From contig NZ_PYVZ01000007.1 in the NCBI RefSeq assembly GCF_003056405.1, positions 1-64,000 of the forward strand: a stretch of 64,000 nucleotides of DNA, read 5' to 3'. Positions within the stretch are counted from its first letter, which is position 1, and each line of letters opens with the position of its first letter. Below, piece by piece: positions 29,614 to 38,996 of the stretch. The DNA is from Devosia indica (GTDB lineage Bacteria > Pseudomonadota > Alphaproteobacteria > Rhizobiales > Devosiaceae). The translations under genes and the position numbers were made by a program. The notes beneath the pieces are model-generated. The model ran no database searches. It saw nothing but the letters and a program-made list of their open reading frames with translations, and was not told the origin of the DNA.

Positions 29614-31020
29614 TTACCAGCCTTCTGGCTCAGGCTCCGGCATCTGGCGCTTGCCGCGCGCGGCAATGCGGCTGACCATGTCGCTCAATTGCGCATATTC
29701 GGTGACCTCAAGGCCGCTATTGCGATCCGCCTTGCCCAGCTTGCCGGTGACCACCGAGCCAAAGCCCAGCTTCTCGGCCTCGCGCAGCCGCAGCGCACCA
29801 TGCACCACGGGACGCACCCCGCCGGCCAGCGAGATTTCTCCGAAATAGACAGCATCGGCTGGCAGGGACGCGCCGGTCAGCGAGGAGATCAGCGCGGCTG
29901 CCACGGCCAGATCGGCCGCCGGCTCGTTGATCTTCAGCCCACCAGCGACATTGAGATAGATGTCATTGGCGCCGATCCGGACCCCGCAGCGCGTTTCGAG
30001 CACAGCCAGCACCATGGATAGGCGCGAACTGTCCCAGCCCACCACGGCACGGCGCGGCGTGCCAAGCGGGGAGGGGGCCACCAGCGCCTGAATCTCAATC
30101 AGGATCGGCCGCGTTCCCTCCATGCCGGCAAACACCGCGGACCCGGCCGCGTCCTTGTCGCGCTGGTCCAGGAACAGGGCGGAAGGGTTGGCCACCTGTT
30201 CAAGGCCAAGCTCGGTCATGGCGAAGACGCCGATCTCGTCGGTGGCACCATAGCGGTTCTTCACCCCGCGCAGGATGCGGAAGGTATGGCTGCTGTCGCC
30301 CTCGAAATAGAGCACGGCATCGACCATGTGCTCGACCACGCGCGGCCCGGCAATCTGCCCGTCCTTGGTGACGTGGCCCACCAGCACAACGGCAGCCCCG
30401 CTCTTCTTGGCAAAGCGCGTCAGGGCCTGGGCCGATGTGCGCACCTGGGTGACGGTGCCCGGGGCTGAATCGACTCGGTCGGTCCACAGGGTCTGGATGG
30501 AATCGATGATGACCAGGTCCGGGGGCGGCCCGCTTTCAAGCGTGGCCAGGATGATCTCGACATTGGTTTCGGCGGCCAGCAGCACCCCGGCTTCGCCAAG
30601 GCCCAAGCGCTGCGCCCGCAGCCGCACCTGCGCGACCGCTTCTTCGCCCGACACATAGATGACGCGCTTGCCCTTCTGGGCCAAGGCCGCTGCCGACTGC
30701 AGCAGCAGGGTAGATTTCCCGATGCCGGGATCGCCTCCGACCAGGAGCGCCGATCCCTTGACGAAGCCGCCCCCCGTCACCCGGTCCAGCTCGGCAAAGC
30801 CGGTGACCACGCGCGCCGCACTTTCAGTCTCTCCCGAAAGCGGCACCAGATTGGCCGGACGGCCGCTGGCCTTGGCCGATTTCGGACCCGCGCCGACCCC
30901 GGAATCCACCAGTTCCTCGACAATGGTGTTCCACTCGCCGCAAGCGTCGCAGCGCCCCTGCCATCGGCTGGAGACGGCCCCGCAGGACTGGCAGATGAAT
31001 TGGGATCGGTTCTTGGCCAC
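29614..31020 (-). CDS. radA: DNA repair protein RadA (Sms)
   Basis: RadA is a RecA-like, DnaB-like helicase for branch migration in recombination. The 468-residue protein has a C4 zinc finger (C10, C13, C24, C27), Walker A GGDPGIGKST (95-104), the RadA-specific KNRYG motif (GVKNRYGATDE) and a C-terminal Lon-protease-like domain (LNVAGGLKINEPAADLAVAAALISS). The GTG at 31020 lies 2 bp after the DUF1697 stop, so that reading frames further upstream belong to the other gene. Confidence 0.96.
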   Translation of the reverse strand: MAKNRSQFICQSCGAVSSRWQGRCDACGEWNTIVEELVDSGVGAGPKSAKASGRPANLVPLSGETESAARVVTGFAELDRVTGGGFVKGSALLVGGDPGIGKSTLLLQSAAALAQKGKRVIYVSGEEAVAQVRLRAQRLGLGEAGVLLAAETNVEIILATLESGPPPDLVIIDSIQTLWTDRVDSAPGTVTQVRTSAQALTRFAKKSGAAVVLVGHVTKDGQIAGPRVVEHMVDAVLYFEGDSSHTFRILRGVKNRYGATDEIGVFAMTELGLEQVANPSALFLDQRDKDAAGSAVFAGMEGTRPILIEIQALVAPSPLGTPRRAVVGWDSSRLSMVLAVLETRCGVRIGANDIYLNVAGGLKINEPAADLAVAAALISSLTGASLPADAVYFGEISLAGGVRPVVHGALRLREAEKLGFGSVVTGKLGKADRNSGLEVTEYAQLSDMVSRIAARGKRQMPEPEPEGW

Positions 31021-31022
31021 GC

Positions 31023-31577
31023 TTACTCTTTCCCCCGCGCGATCGAGCGTTCCGCCAGCTTGCGCGTCGTGTTCCAGTTCCGGGCCGTGTTGAGCCCGCA
31101 TTGCTTGTCGATTCTCCGGATCAGCTTGCCGGACTTGGCGACGTCCTGCGAGAAATCCACGATCAGGTGATTTGCGATGACATGGATCATCTCGGGTCCA
31201 CCATGGTCCGAGATCCAGCCCAAGTCCGGCTTGGCAGCGGCGAAGAAATAAACGCCCGTTTCGGCGGGACGATGCTGGGCCGCATCGGCGATGGGATCGG
31301 CCCGCAGCAGCTTTTTCAACTGCGCCGGGGTCCGCAGGATCGGGACGACATTCTCGCCCAACCCGAATTGGCGGAGCACGCCGGTCATGGTCTGGCGCGC
31401 CGCGGCCGGCGAGCCGTCGAACTGCGCAATCATATTGCCCGTATTGACCAGTGTTTCGGGCGCGATGAAGCCGGCGGCCTCGGAGGCCGCGCGCCACTGC
31501 GCCATGCCCATCAGCTTGTGCGTCGCCGGACCAATGGCGCGCAGCAGAATGGCGTAGAGAGGCGGGGAGGTGGCCAA
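31023..31577 (-). CDS. DUF1697-family protein
   Basis: A 184-residue protein of the DUF1697 family. It has the typical opening YAILLRAIGPATHKLMGMAQWRAASEAAGF, then TLVNTGNMIAQF, and the conserved ending NWNTTRKLAERS. Function unknown. It is directly followed by radA (2 bp), which suggests one transcript. Confidence 0.88.
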   Translation of the reverse strand: MATSPPLYAILLRAIGPATHKLMGMAQWRAASEAAGFIAPETLVNTGNMIAQFDGSPAAARQTMTGVLRQFGLGENVVPILRTPAQLKKLLRADPIADAAQHRPAETGVYFFAAAKPDLGWISDHGGPEMIHVIANHLIVDFSQDVAKSGKLIRRIDKQCGLNTARNWNTTRKLAERSIARGKE

Positions 31578-31771
31578 TGCGAATCCGAATGCTAAATGCG
31601 GTGAACACTAGCAGCCATGCTCATGGCAGGGCAAGAACGAAATGGGAACAAATGGCGCAACTTTGCGCCGCCAGGCTAGCTTGCCTCGCGGTTGCACAAA
31701 AGGAGCGGTATCCCGAGACGGTCGTCGTCCCTGAAACTAAAAAACTGAGACGAAAACCGCCTCGGGATGCC

Positions 31772-31832
31772 CGCCATTCGCGCATAGCGCTCAAGGCCTT
31801 CTCACCTCAAATCTCTCCACCGGAGAGATTTG
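31772..31832 (-). repeat. Palindrome-plus-tail intergenic repeat
   Basis: Palindrome at 31808-31832 (caaatctctcc and ggagagatttg around acc, perfect 11-bp stem). On the minus strand the tail reads aggtgagaaggccttgagcg followed by ctatgcgcgaatggcg (to 31772), the best-preserved tail of the family. Confidence 0.9.
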
Positions 31833-32009
31833 CCTAGTAGGACGGATCGAAGTTCTCTTTAGAGGGTAACTTGGAAGGCTGTCCGGCGCGACCGCCCCTG
31901 GGGCACTCGCTTTCATCTGCGGCCGAAGCCACAGCAGGCACGAACTCTCACCGACCGACCCCCAGACCATGGCTGCACGCGACTGCCCCACGCCCGGCTG
32001 TTCCTCCTC

Positions 32010-32070
32010 GGCCATTCGCGCACAGCGCTTATGGCCTTCTTGCCTAAAACCTCCCCACTGGGGAGGTTTT
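32010..32070 (-). repeat. Palindrome-plus-tail intergenic repeat
   Basis: Palindrome at 32046-32070 (aaaacctcccc and ggggaggtttt around act, perfect 11-bp stem). The stem differs from the copy at 31808 at several places, each with a matching change on the other arm. On the minus strand the tail reads aggcaagaaggccataagcg and then ctgtgcgcgaatggcc. Confidence 0.9.
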
Positions 32071-32198
32071 GCCTGCGGCACAACGCGAAGCTGGTCGCTG
32101 CAGGCCGCCCTATCGCGAGAGGAATAGGTGGGAGTATGCGGCAAGTTTTCGGGGCGGGGATATCTATTGTTGAGGGCGTCTATTGGGGAGAGGCGATG

Positions 32199-33326
32199 CT
32201 ACTCCGGGATATTCCCGTCGCCGACATAGTTGCGGCTGTAGCGGCCCTTCAGGCTGGTGAGGATTTCATAGCCGATCGTGCCGGCCGCATCTGCCTGATC
32301 GTCGACGCTGACATTGGCGCCCAAGACTTCTGCGCCTTCGCCGGGCGTGGGCAGGTCGGAACCGAGTTCGGTCACATCCACCACGGTCAGGTCCATGGAA
32401 ATCCGGCCGATCACCGGGCAGTGCTTGCCGCGAATAAAGACCTTGCCGCCCGGGCGCGGATTGGTGCCGGACAGCGAGCGCAGGAACCCATCGGCATAGC
32501 CATAGCCAAGGATGGCCAGCTTGGAATTGCGATTGAGCGTATAGGTGGCGCCATAGCCCACCGACTCGCCGGTGCGGCCCTCCGTGACCTGCAGGATCGG
32601 CACATGCAGCGTGACAACCGGCTGCATCGGGTTCTTCCGGCCACCCACGGCGCGGCCGCCATAGAGCGCAATCCCCGGTCGCACCATCTGGAAATGATAG
32701 TCTCGCCCGGTCATCAGCCCCGCCGAATTGGCGAGGGAAGCCGGAATGCCGGGGAATTGCGACATCACCGAACCGAACAGCGCCAGTTGCGTGCGGTTCT
32801 TTTCATGGTTGGGCGTATCGGCACAGGCCAGATGGCTCATCACCATCTGCGGCGCATAACCGAGCTTCTCGATGCTCTCGCGCACCAGGCTCGCTTCATT
32901 GAGGCGGAAGCCGAGGCGGTTGATGCCGGTGTCGAAATGAAAGGCCGCCGGATAGGCTTCATTGCGCTCGATGCACTTGGCCATCCACTCTTCCAGCATC
33001 GACATGGAGGAGAGCACCGGCATCAGGTTCTGCCGGATGTAGAGGTTGGCGGCGCCCGGATAGAGCCCATAGAGAATGAAGATATGCGCATCGGGCACGG
33101 CAGCGCGCACCGCCATGCCTTCATCGGGCGTGGCCACGAAGAAGAAGCGCGCTCCGGCCGCGTGCAGCGCCTTGGAGGCCTGCTCGATGCCGGTGCCATA
33201 GGCGTCGGCCTTCACAACCGCAGCGGTCAACGCGCCGGCGCTCACCTTGTCCAGGGCCCGCCAGTTCCGGGCCAGTGCCCCCAGATCGATGCTCAATTGG
33301 CCGCCAAGGCCAGACGTCAGCGCCAT
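32199..33326 (-). CDS. alr: Alanine racemase
   Basis: Alr converts L- to D-alanine for peptidoglycan, using PLP. The 375-residue protein has the PLP lysine K39 in AAVVKADAYGTG, the second catalytic tyrosine in SVGYGATYTLNRNSKLAILGYGYADGF, and the substrate-site IGRISMDLTVVDVT. It lies 2 bp downstream of dnaB on the same strand; the dnaB-alr-radA neighbourhood is typical for alphaproteobacteria. Its product feeds D-Ala--D-Ala ligase, whose gene copy at 1957 is inverted. Confidence 0.96.
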   Translation of the reverse strand: MALTSGLGGQLSIDLGALARNWRALDKVSAGALTAAVVKADAYGTGIEQASKALHAAGARFFFVATPDEGMAVRAAVPDAHIFILYGLYPGAANLYIRQNLMPVLSSMSMLEEWMAKCIERNEAYPAAFHFDTGINRLGFRLNEASLVRESIEKLGYAPQMVMSHLACADTPNHEKNRTQLALFGSVMSQFPGIPASLANSAGLMTGRDYHFQMVRPGIALYGGRAVGGRKNPMQPVVTLHVPILQVTEGRTGESVGYGATYTLNRNSKLAILGYGYADGFLRSLSGTNPRPGGKVFIRGKHCPVIGRISMDLTVVDVTELGSDLPTPGEGAEVLGANVSVDDQADAAGTIGYEILTSLKGRYSRNYVGDGNIPE

Positions 33327-33328
33327 GC

Positions 33329-34813
33329 CTATTCCATGCGTTCAGGCAGATAGTCTGCCCGAGCAAGGTTACCAAAGCGGGTAAATTGTGCCTCGAAGCT
33401 CAACTGCACCGTGCCGGTGGGGCCGTGGCGCTGCTTGGCGATGATGACCTCCGCCTTGCCATGCACCTTTTCCATTTCGCCCTGCCAGGTCAGATGCTCC
33501 GGCGTGCCCTCTTTGGGTTCCTTGTTCTTGAGATAATATTCTTCACGGTACACGAACAGAACCACGTCCGCGTCCTGCTCGATAGACCCCGATTCGCGCA
33601 GGTCAGCCAATTGCGGATGCTTGTCATCGCGCGCCTCGACCTGACGCGAAAGCTGGGAAAGCGCAATCACCGGGACTTCCAGCTCCTTGGCGAGCGCCTT
33701 GAGCGTGGTGGTAATTTCGGTCAACTCCTGCACGCGGTTCTGGCTCGAGGCCTTGGATGACCCCGAGAGAAGCTGCAGATAGTCGACGATGAGCAGGTCG
33801 AGTCCTTTTTGGCGCTTGAGGCGCCGGGCGCGGGCGGCGAGCTGGGCCACCGAGATACCGCCTGTATCGTCGATATAGAGCGGCACCTTGCTCATCACAT
33901 TGGATACATCGACCAGCTTGGCGAACTGGTTGTCGTGAATGCGGCCGCGGCGGATGTCGGACGAGGAAATCTCCGCCTGCTCGGCCAGAATACGGGTGGC
34001 GAGCTGTTCGGAACTCATTTCAAGGCTGAAGAACCCGACAATGCCGCCATTGACGGTCTTGGAATGCCCGTCCGGGGTCACGTCCCCCCGCCAGTTCTTG
34101 GCAACGTTATAGGCGATATTGGTCACCAGCGACGTCTTGCCCATGGCAGGACGGCCCGCGAGGATGATCAGGTCGCTTCGCTGCAGGCCGCCCATCTGCC
34201 GGTCGAGATCATGCAGGTCGGTCGCCACGCCGGATAGGCCGCCATCGCGCTGAAAAGCTTCGCCCGCCATCTGGATGGAGGCGTTGAGCGCAGTGCCGAA
34301 GGCCTGGAAGCCACCGTCATACCGGCCTTTTTCGGCAAGCTGGAACAGCTCGCCTTCGACCTTTTCGATCTGTTTGACAGGCGTCATCTCGACATCGCTG
34401 TCATAGGCGACCGAGACCATTTCCTCGCCCACCATGATCAGATTGCGGCGAATGGCGAGGTCATAGATGGCCTGGCCATAGTCCCCGGCATTGAGCACCG
34501 TCGTCGCCTCTGCAGCCAGGCGCGAAAGATACTGCATCATGGTGACTTCGGGCAGGAGCTGGTCAGGCAGATGGGTCTTGAGCGTGGCCGGTTCCGCCGC
34601 CTTGCCGGCGCGGATGATCTTTCCGGCGAGCTCGTATATGTCGCGGTGGATCGGCTCGTAGAAATGCTCTGGCAGCAGGAAGTCGGCGACGCGATAGAAG
34701 GCGTCATTATTGATCAGAATGGCGCCCAGCAGCGCCTGCTCGACATCCACATTGTGCGGTGCGACGCGAAACGACTTGTCATCGGCAGGGTGAAGGCGGG
34801 CAATCTCGGCCAT
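33329..34813 (-). CDS. dnaB: Replicative DNA helicase DnaB
   Basis: DnaB is the hexameric 5'-3' helicase of the replication fork. The 494-residue protein has the N-terminal collar domain (PHNVDVEQALLGAILINNDAF, residues about 18-125), a linker, and the RecA-like motor with Walker A LAGRPAMGKTSLVTNIAYN, Walker B DLLIVDYLQLL and the DnaB-specific ALSQLSRQVEARDDKHPQLADLRESGSIEQDAD. No intein is present. The promoter should lie in 34814-35000. Confidence 0.97.
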   Translation of the reverse strand: MAEIARLHPADDKSFRVAPHNVDVEQALLGAILINNDAFYRVADFLLPEHFYEPIHRDIYELAGKIIRAGKAAEPATLKTHLPDQLLPEVTMMQYLSRLAAEATTVLNAGDYGQAIYDLAIRRNLIMVGEEMVSVAYDSDVEMTPVKQIEKVEGELFQLAEKGRYDGGFQAFGTALNASIQMAGEAFQRDGGLSGVATDLHDLDRQMGGLQRSDLIILAGRPAMGKTSLVTNIAYNVAKNWRGDVTPDGHSKTVNGGIVGFFSLEMSSEQLATRILAEQAEISSSDIRRGRIHDNQFAKLVDVSNVMSKVPLYIDDTGGISVAQLAARARRLKRQKGLDLLIVDYLQLLSGSSKASSQNRVQELTEITTTLKALAKELEVPVIALSQLSRQVEARDDKHPQLADLRESGSIEQDADVVLFVYREEYYLKNKEPKEGTPEHLTWQGEMEKVHGKAEVIIAKQRHGPTGTVQLSFEAQFTRFGNLARADYLPERME

Positions 34814-35000
34814 GGGTCTTCCTGGGTGTTAACCTCTCTTAACCATGCATTTTGACGCTGAGTCTTGGGCTAGCGGGGTGGGGGTTGATGTTTCCCTAAT
34901 GGCCCCTGTGAACTCTGTGGACAACGGGGATTTCATCGGGTGCCGGTTGCTTCTTAAGACTCACCGGCGCGCCGCACCGAGTCTGTCGCAATTGCGGGAC

Positions 35001-35034
35001 AAAAGCAAAAGGCCGGGCGCTGGGCCCGGCCTTT
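35001..35034 (-). terminator. Rho-independent terminator after rplI
   Basis: On the minus strand a 9-bp GC stem (aggccgggc 35032-35024 with gcccggcct 35018-35010; 5-nt loop) is followed by ttttgctttt. It lies 22 bp downstream of the rplI stop and ends the rpsF-rpsR-rplI transcript before dnaB. Confidence 0.9.
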
Positions 35035-35056
35035 CAACAGCAGATGTGAACGAAGA

Positions 35057-35623
35057 CTACTCTTCGTAGCGGTCATCAGCGGCAGCAGCGGCCTGGCCGG
35101 CTGCGAAGTCGCCATCTTCGTCGCTGTCGAAGGTGGGGACAGTAACGTCTTCACCAGCAGCCTGACGCACGGCTTCGTCTTCCGAACGAGCCACGTTGAC
35201 GGTGATCGACACGGCCACTTCCGGGTGCAGCGAGAGATCAACCGAGTGCACGCCGACAGTCTTGATCGGGTCGGCCAGGTCGACCTGGTTGCGCTGGACG
35301 GTGAAGCCGTCCTTGGCCAGGGCGTCGACGATATCGCGGGCAGCAACCGAACCGTAGAGCTGGCCGGTTTCACCAGCCTGGCGGATCATGATGACGGCGT
35401 GGCCGTTCAGGCCCTCGGCAATACCGGCGGCCGCATTGCGGCGTTCTTCATTGCGCTGTTCGATATGGGCGCGTTCGTTCTCGAACTTCTTGCGGTTGGC
35501 TTCCGTGGCGCGCAGGGCCTTGCCCTGGGGCAGCAGGAAGTTACGGGCAAAGCCGTCCTTGACGTTGACTTCGTCGCCGATGGAGCCGGTGCGGCCAACG
35601 CGCTCGAGCAGAATGACTTTCAT
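35057..35623 (-). CDS. rplI: 50S ribosomal protein L9 (bL9)
   Basis: The 188-residue protein starts with the L9 signature [19 protein letters not shown] and [17 protein letters not shown], has the long connecting helix (about 40-75) and the C-terminal rRNA-binding domain. A 35-residue acidic Asp/Ala-rich tail after [13 protein letters not shown] extends it beyond the 150 residues of E. coli L9, as in many alphaproteobacteria. Third gene of the ribosomal operon. Confidence 0.97.
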   Translation of the reverse strand: MKVILLERVGRTGSIGDEVNVKDGFARNFLLPQGKALRATEANRKKFENERAHIEQRNEERRNAAAGIAEGLNGHAVIMIRQAGETGQLYGSVAARDIVDALAKDGFTVQRNQVDLADPIKTVGVHSVDLSLHPEVAVSITVNVARSEDEAVRQAAGEDVTVPTFDSDEDGDFAAGQAAAAADDRYEE

Positions 35624-35719
35624 ATTCTTATTCCTTTGGCTGTCCCGCTCCCGTTGGAGCGGTTAGGAGCCGCGAACCATTTCGCGACCCCAGCGATGCA
35701 GTCTCAGCGAAGCGAAAGC

Positions 35720-35974
35720 TTACTGGACGGCGTAGGGCATCAGGCCGATAAAGCGGGCGCGCTTGATGGCACGGGCCAGCTCGCGCTGCTTCTTGGCCGA
35801 AACGGCGGTGATACGGCTCGGCACGATCTTGCCACGCTCGGAGACGTAGCGCGAAAGCAGGCGCACATCCTTGTAGTCGATCTTGGGAGCGTTCTCGCCG
35901 GAGAACGGGCAGGTCTTGCGACGGCGCTGGAACGGACGGCGAGCCTGGGAAGTGGTAAGGTCTTTGATAGCCAT
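35720..35974 (-). CDS. rpsR: 30S ribosomal protein S18 (bS18)
   Basis: The 84-residue protein has the S18 core [40 protein letters not shown] and [22 protein letters not shown]. The single cysteine in TCPFSG is kept. It partners with S6 on the ribosome platform; rpsF lies 20 bp upstream. Confidence 0.97.
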   Translation of the reverse strand: MAIKDLTTSQARRPFQRRRKTCPFSGENAPKIDYKDVRLLSRYVSERGKIVPSRITAVSAKKQRELARAIKRARFIGLMPYAVQ

Positions 35975-35994
35975 TTTGTTTTCTTCCTTGTCTC

Positions 35995-36381
35995 TTAGAA
36001 GCGGCGCGGACGGCGTTCGCCGGAGAAGCCACCACGGCCGCCATCGCGGTCGTCACGGTCGCGCTTCTGCATCATCGCGGACGGGCCTTCTTCCAGCTCG
36101 TCGACGCGCACGGTCATGAAGCGCAGGATGTCTTCATTGATGCGCATCTGGCGTTCCATTTCGGCAACAGCGGGGGCCGGTGCTTCAATGTTGAGCAGGG
36201 TGTAGTGGGCCTTGCGGTTCTTGCGGATGCGGTAGGAGAGACCCTTGAGGCCCCAATATTCGTTCTTGGTGATCTTGCCGCCGCCCTGGCCGAGGATTTC
36301 GGCGAGCTGTGCGGTCAGTTCCTCAACCTGCTGCTGGGAAACATCCTGGCGAGCCAGGTAGATATGTTCGTAGAGGGCCAT
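35995..36381 (-). CDS. rpsF: 30S ribosomal protein S6 (bS6)
   Basis: The 128-residue protein begins [20 protein letters not shown] and has [25 protein letters not shown] and [19 protein letters not shown], the ferredoxin-like S6 fold. A glycine/arginine-rich tail ([15 protein letters not shown]) replaces the acidic tail of E. coli S6. First gene of rpsF-rpsR-rplI; a folded RNA element lies about 100 nt upstream of its start. Confidence 0.97.
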   Translation of the reverse strand: MALYEHIYLARQDVSQQQVEELTAQLAEILGQGGGKITKNEYWGLKGLSYRIRKNRKAHYTLLNIEAPAPAVAEMERQMRINEDILRFMTVRVDELEEGPSAMMQKRDRDDRDGGRGGFSGERRPRRF

Positions 36382-36480
36382 TGATGCGCCTTCCTTTCGA
36401 GTTTACTCAACAATGCCTGGCGCGGAGCCCCTTCGAAGCCGGAAAGGCGTCAAAGCAGTCTTGCAAAGAGCGGGAACACG

Positions 36481-36527
36481 GGAGGCCGGGTCCGCCGGAC
36501 CCTGTTCATGCAAAGCATGAACCCTCC
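36481..36527 (-). promoter_or_regulatory. Three-way-junction-like structure in the rpsF leader
   Basis: Two perfect hairpins, gggtccg/cggaccc (36488-36494 with 36496-36502) and gttcatgc/gcatgaac (36504-36511 with 36515-36522), sit side by side inside an outer stem ggagg/cctcc (36481-36485 with 36523-36527). Read as RNA on the minus strand it lies 100-147 nt before the rpsF ATG. S6:S18 autoregulation through an rpsF leader RNA is known in many bacteria; whether this fold is that element is unproven. Because palindromes fold on either strand, a role on the fabD side is possible too. Confidence 0.5.
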
Positions 36528-36695
36528 GTTCAGCCCCCGGCCAAACGAATTGCTGGCGCGGCTATAGAGGAATGAGGGGAAGAAGGCAAGCGGCGCGTCC
36601 GTTCGCCTTGACTCTGCCGTACACTCCCGGCAAAGCGCCGGGCAACTGGACAGTCCGCTTGCGGCTTGTCACATTGGCTCGAAAAGGGATCGAAC

Positions 36696-37646
36696 ATGTC
36701 CATTTCCGCTTTCACTTTCCCAGGTCAGGGCAGCCAGGCTGTCGGCATGGGCAAGGATCTTGCGCACGAATTCACCGAGGCGCGGGCCGTCTTTCACGAG
36801 GTGGACGAGGCTTTGGGCGAACGCCTTTCCTCGATCATGTTCGAGGGGCCGGAAGACATTCTGCGCCTGACAGAAAACGCGCAGCCCGCGCTGATGGCCG
36901 TCAGCGTGGCGGTGATCCGGGTGCTTGAGGCCAGGGGTATTTCGCTCAAGGACCACGCGAAATATGTCGCCGGCCATTCGCTGGGCGAATATTCTGCGCT
37001 GTGTGCCGCTGGCACCTTCAGTCTGGCCGATGCGGCGCGTCTGCTGCGCACCCGCGGCCAGGCCATGCAGAAAGCTGTTCCGGTTGGACACGGCGCCATG
37101 GCGGCGCTGCTGGGCCTCGATCTCGAGACTGCACAGGCCGTGGCTGATGAAGCAGGGCAGGGCGAGGTCTGTGCCGTGGCCAATGACAATGCTCCTGGCC
37201 AGGTTGTGATCTCCGGCGCCACGGCAGCCATCGAGCGCGCTGTCGATATTGCCAAGGGCAAGGGCGCCAAGCGCGCTCTGCTGCTGCCGGTCAGTGCGCC
37301 GTTCCATTGTTCGTTGATGCAGCCGGCCGCCGAAGCCATGGCGGCCGCCCTGGCCGAAGTCGAAATGAAAGCGCCCGTGGTGCCGCTCGTGGCCAATGTG
37401 CTCGCTGCGCCGATTTCCGATCCGGACGACATCCGCCAGCGCCTGGTCGAGCAGGTGACCGGCGTTGTGCGCTGGACCGAAAGCGTGACCTGGCTCACCA
37501 CCGCCGGCGGTGTGGCCAATCTGGTCGAACTCGGCTCAGGCAAAGTATTGACGGGCCTTGCCAAACGCATCGCGCCGGACGCCTCGGCCCAGGCCGTCGG
37601 AACACCGGCTGATATCGAAGCTTTCGTTGCCCAGCTTGGCGCCTGA
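36696..37646 (+). CDS. fabD: Malonyl-CoA:ACP transacylase
   Basis: FabD loads malonyl groups onto ACP. The 316-residue protein has AFTFPGQGSQAVGMGKDL, the active-site serine S95 in VAGHSLGEYSAL, NDNAPGQVVISG, and the catalytic histidine in LPVSAPFHCSLM. The ATG at 36696 has aaaaggga upstream; a frame extending to 36666 adds a leader without homology. First gene of fabD-fabG-acpP-fabF. Confidence 0.97.
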   Translation: MSISAFTFPGQGSQAVGMGKDLAHEFTEARAVFHEVDEALGERLSSIMFEGPEDILRLTENAQPALMAVSVAVIRVLEARGISLKDHAKYVAGHSLGEYSALCAAGTFSLADAARLLRTRGQAMQKAVPVGHGAMAALLGLDLETAQAVADEAGQGEVCAVANDNAPGQVVISGATAAIERAVDIAKGKGAKRALLLPVSAPFHCSLMQPAAEAMAAALAEVEMKAPVVPLVANVLAAPISDPDDIRQRLVEQVTGVVRWTESVTWLTTAGGVANLVELGSGKVLTGLAKRIAPDASAQAVGTPADIEAFVAQLGA

Positions 37647-37703
37647 CCCCCTTGAATCACAGTCTGAAGCGCTTGAATCGCTTTCTCCCCGGAGGAGACC
37701 TAA

Positions 37704-38441
37704 ATGTTTGATCTTTCTGGTAAACGCGCTCTCGTGACGGGCGCCAGCGGTGGTATTGGCCGCGAAATCGCCAAGGCCCTGGCCGCTGCGGGCGCGACGG
37801 TTGCGCTTTCCGGAACCCGTGTCGGCGCGCTGGAAGATACGGCCAAGGAAATCGGCAAGGATTGTCCCATCCTGCCCGCGAACCTCTCCAAGCTCGACGA
37901 GGTCGACAAGCTTGTGCCGGCCGCCGAGGCGGCCATGGGTGGCGTCGATATCCTGGTCAACAATGCCGGCATGACGCGCGACAATCTCTTCATGCGGATG
38001 AAGGACGAGGAGTGGGACGACGTCATCGCCGTCAATCTGACCGCTGCTTTCCACCTCAACCGCGCCGTGCTGCGCGGCATGATGAAGGCGCGCTGGGGCC
38101 GCATTATCGGCATTTCCTCGGTGGTGGGCGTGATGGGCAATCCGGGGCAGGGCAATTATGCCGCCTCCAAAGCCGGACTGATCGGCATGAACAAGGCGCT
38201 GGCCTACGAAGTGGCAAGCCGCAACATCACCGTCAATTCCATCGCGCCGGGCTTTATCGCTTCGGCCATGACAGACGAGCTCAATGACAAGCAGCGGGAC
38301 GCGATCCTCTCGACCGTTCCGGCCGGACGCCTCGGTACTGCGCAGGAAGTTGCCGGCTGCACGGTGTTCCTCGCCAGCGATTCTGCTGCCTACATCACCG
38401 GGCATACGCTCAACGTGAATGGCGGCATGGCGATGCTTTGA
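37704..38441 (+). CDS. fabG: 3-oxoacyl-ACP reductase
   Basis: FabG reduces 3-ketoacyl-ACP with NADPH. A 245-residue SDR with ALVTGASGGIGREIAKALA, LVNNAGMTRDNLFMRMKDEEW, the catalytic SSVVGVMGNPGQGNYAASKAG and C-terminal GRLGTAQEVAGCTVFLASD and YITGHTLNVNGGMAM, all diagnostic of FabG. SD ggaggag 7 bp before ATG. A palindromic repeat follows 14 bp after the stop. Confidence 0.97.
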   Translation: MFDLSGKRALVTGASGGIGREIAKALAAAGATVALSGTRVGALEDTAKEIGKDCPILPANLSKLDEVDKLVPAAEAAMGGVDILVNNAGMTRDNLFMRMKDEEWDDVIAVNLTAAFHLNRAVLRGMMKARWGRIIGISSVVGVMGNPGQGNYAASKAGLIGMNKALAYEVASRNITVNSIAPGFIASAMTDELNDKQRDAILSTVPAGRLGTAQEVAGCTVFLASDSAAYITGHTLNVNGGMAML

Positions 38442-38455
38442 ACCATCCCAAAGGG

Positions 38456-38516
38456 CAAATCTCTCCGGGGGAGAGATTTGAGGTGAGAAGGCCATGAGAC
38501 CTACGCTCCAATAGCG
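38456..38516 (+). repeat. Palindrome-plus-tail intergenic repeat between fabG and acpP
   Basis: Palindrome at 38456-38480 (caaatctctcc and ggagagatttg around ggg; perfect stem), then tail aggtgagaaggccatgagac and ctacgctccaatagcgg. It sits in a 296-bp gap inside the fatty acid gene cluster. The rest of the gap should hold the acpP promoter. Confidence 0.9.
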
Positions 38517-38737
38517 GTACTGCATAGCAAAAGCCTTGGAAACCTAGGCAATTGCGGCTGGCTATGGCGGATAAAACATGGTACCCCGCGCCCCGGTCGA
38601 TCTTGCCAGCCTGCCTTGCGGGCGCCCAGAAGGCCGCATACATTGCCCCCGTGCAAACCAATTGTGCGCTTGATGATTTGGCTTTGCGCCAATAAGAAGC
38701 GAAACGAAACGTCGATTTCTAAAAAGGGAAGTCAAAT

Positions 38738-38974
38738 ATGAGCGATGTCGCTGATCGGGTCCGCAAGATCGTTGTGGAACACCTCAATGTGGATGCCGAG
38801 AAGGTCACCGAAAAGGCCAGCTTCATCGACGATCTGGGCGCAGATTCGCTGGATCAGGTCGAGCTGGTGATGGCATTCGAGGAAGAATTCTCGGTCGAGA
38901 TCCCTGACGACGCTGCTGAGTCGATCCAGACTTTCGGTGACGCAGTCGCTTTCCTGACCAAGGCCACCAGCTAA
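38738..38974 (+). CDS. acpP: Acyl carrier protein
   Basis: The 78-residue acidic protein has the phosphopantetheine attachment serine S37 in [21 protein letters not shown]. Length and sequence are those of the fatty acid synthesis ACP. SD aaagggaag about 8 bp before ATG. It is separated from fabG by 296 bp and probably has its own strong promoter; fabF follows 22 bp downstream. Confidence 0.98.
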   Translation: MSDVADRVRKIVVEHLNVDAEKVTEKASFIDDLGADSLDQVELVMAFEEEFSVEIPDDAAESIQTFGDAVAFLTKATS

Positions 38975-38996
38975 CGCTGGGGCTAGGCCGCTGACC

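Larger units (their letters stand above)
31578..32198. other. 621-bp intergenic region between alr and the DUF1697 gene
   Basis: This is the longest gene-free stretch of the core part. It contains two members of the palindrome family, both in minus orientation (31772-31832 and 32010-32070), and the promoter of the DUF1697-radA unit near 31580-31640. I see no tRNA, small ORF with a ribosome site, or clear terminator for alr. Confidence 0.6.
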
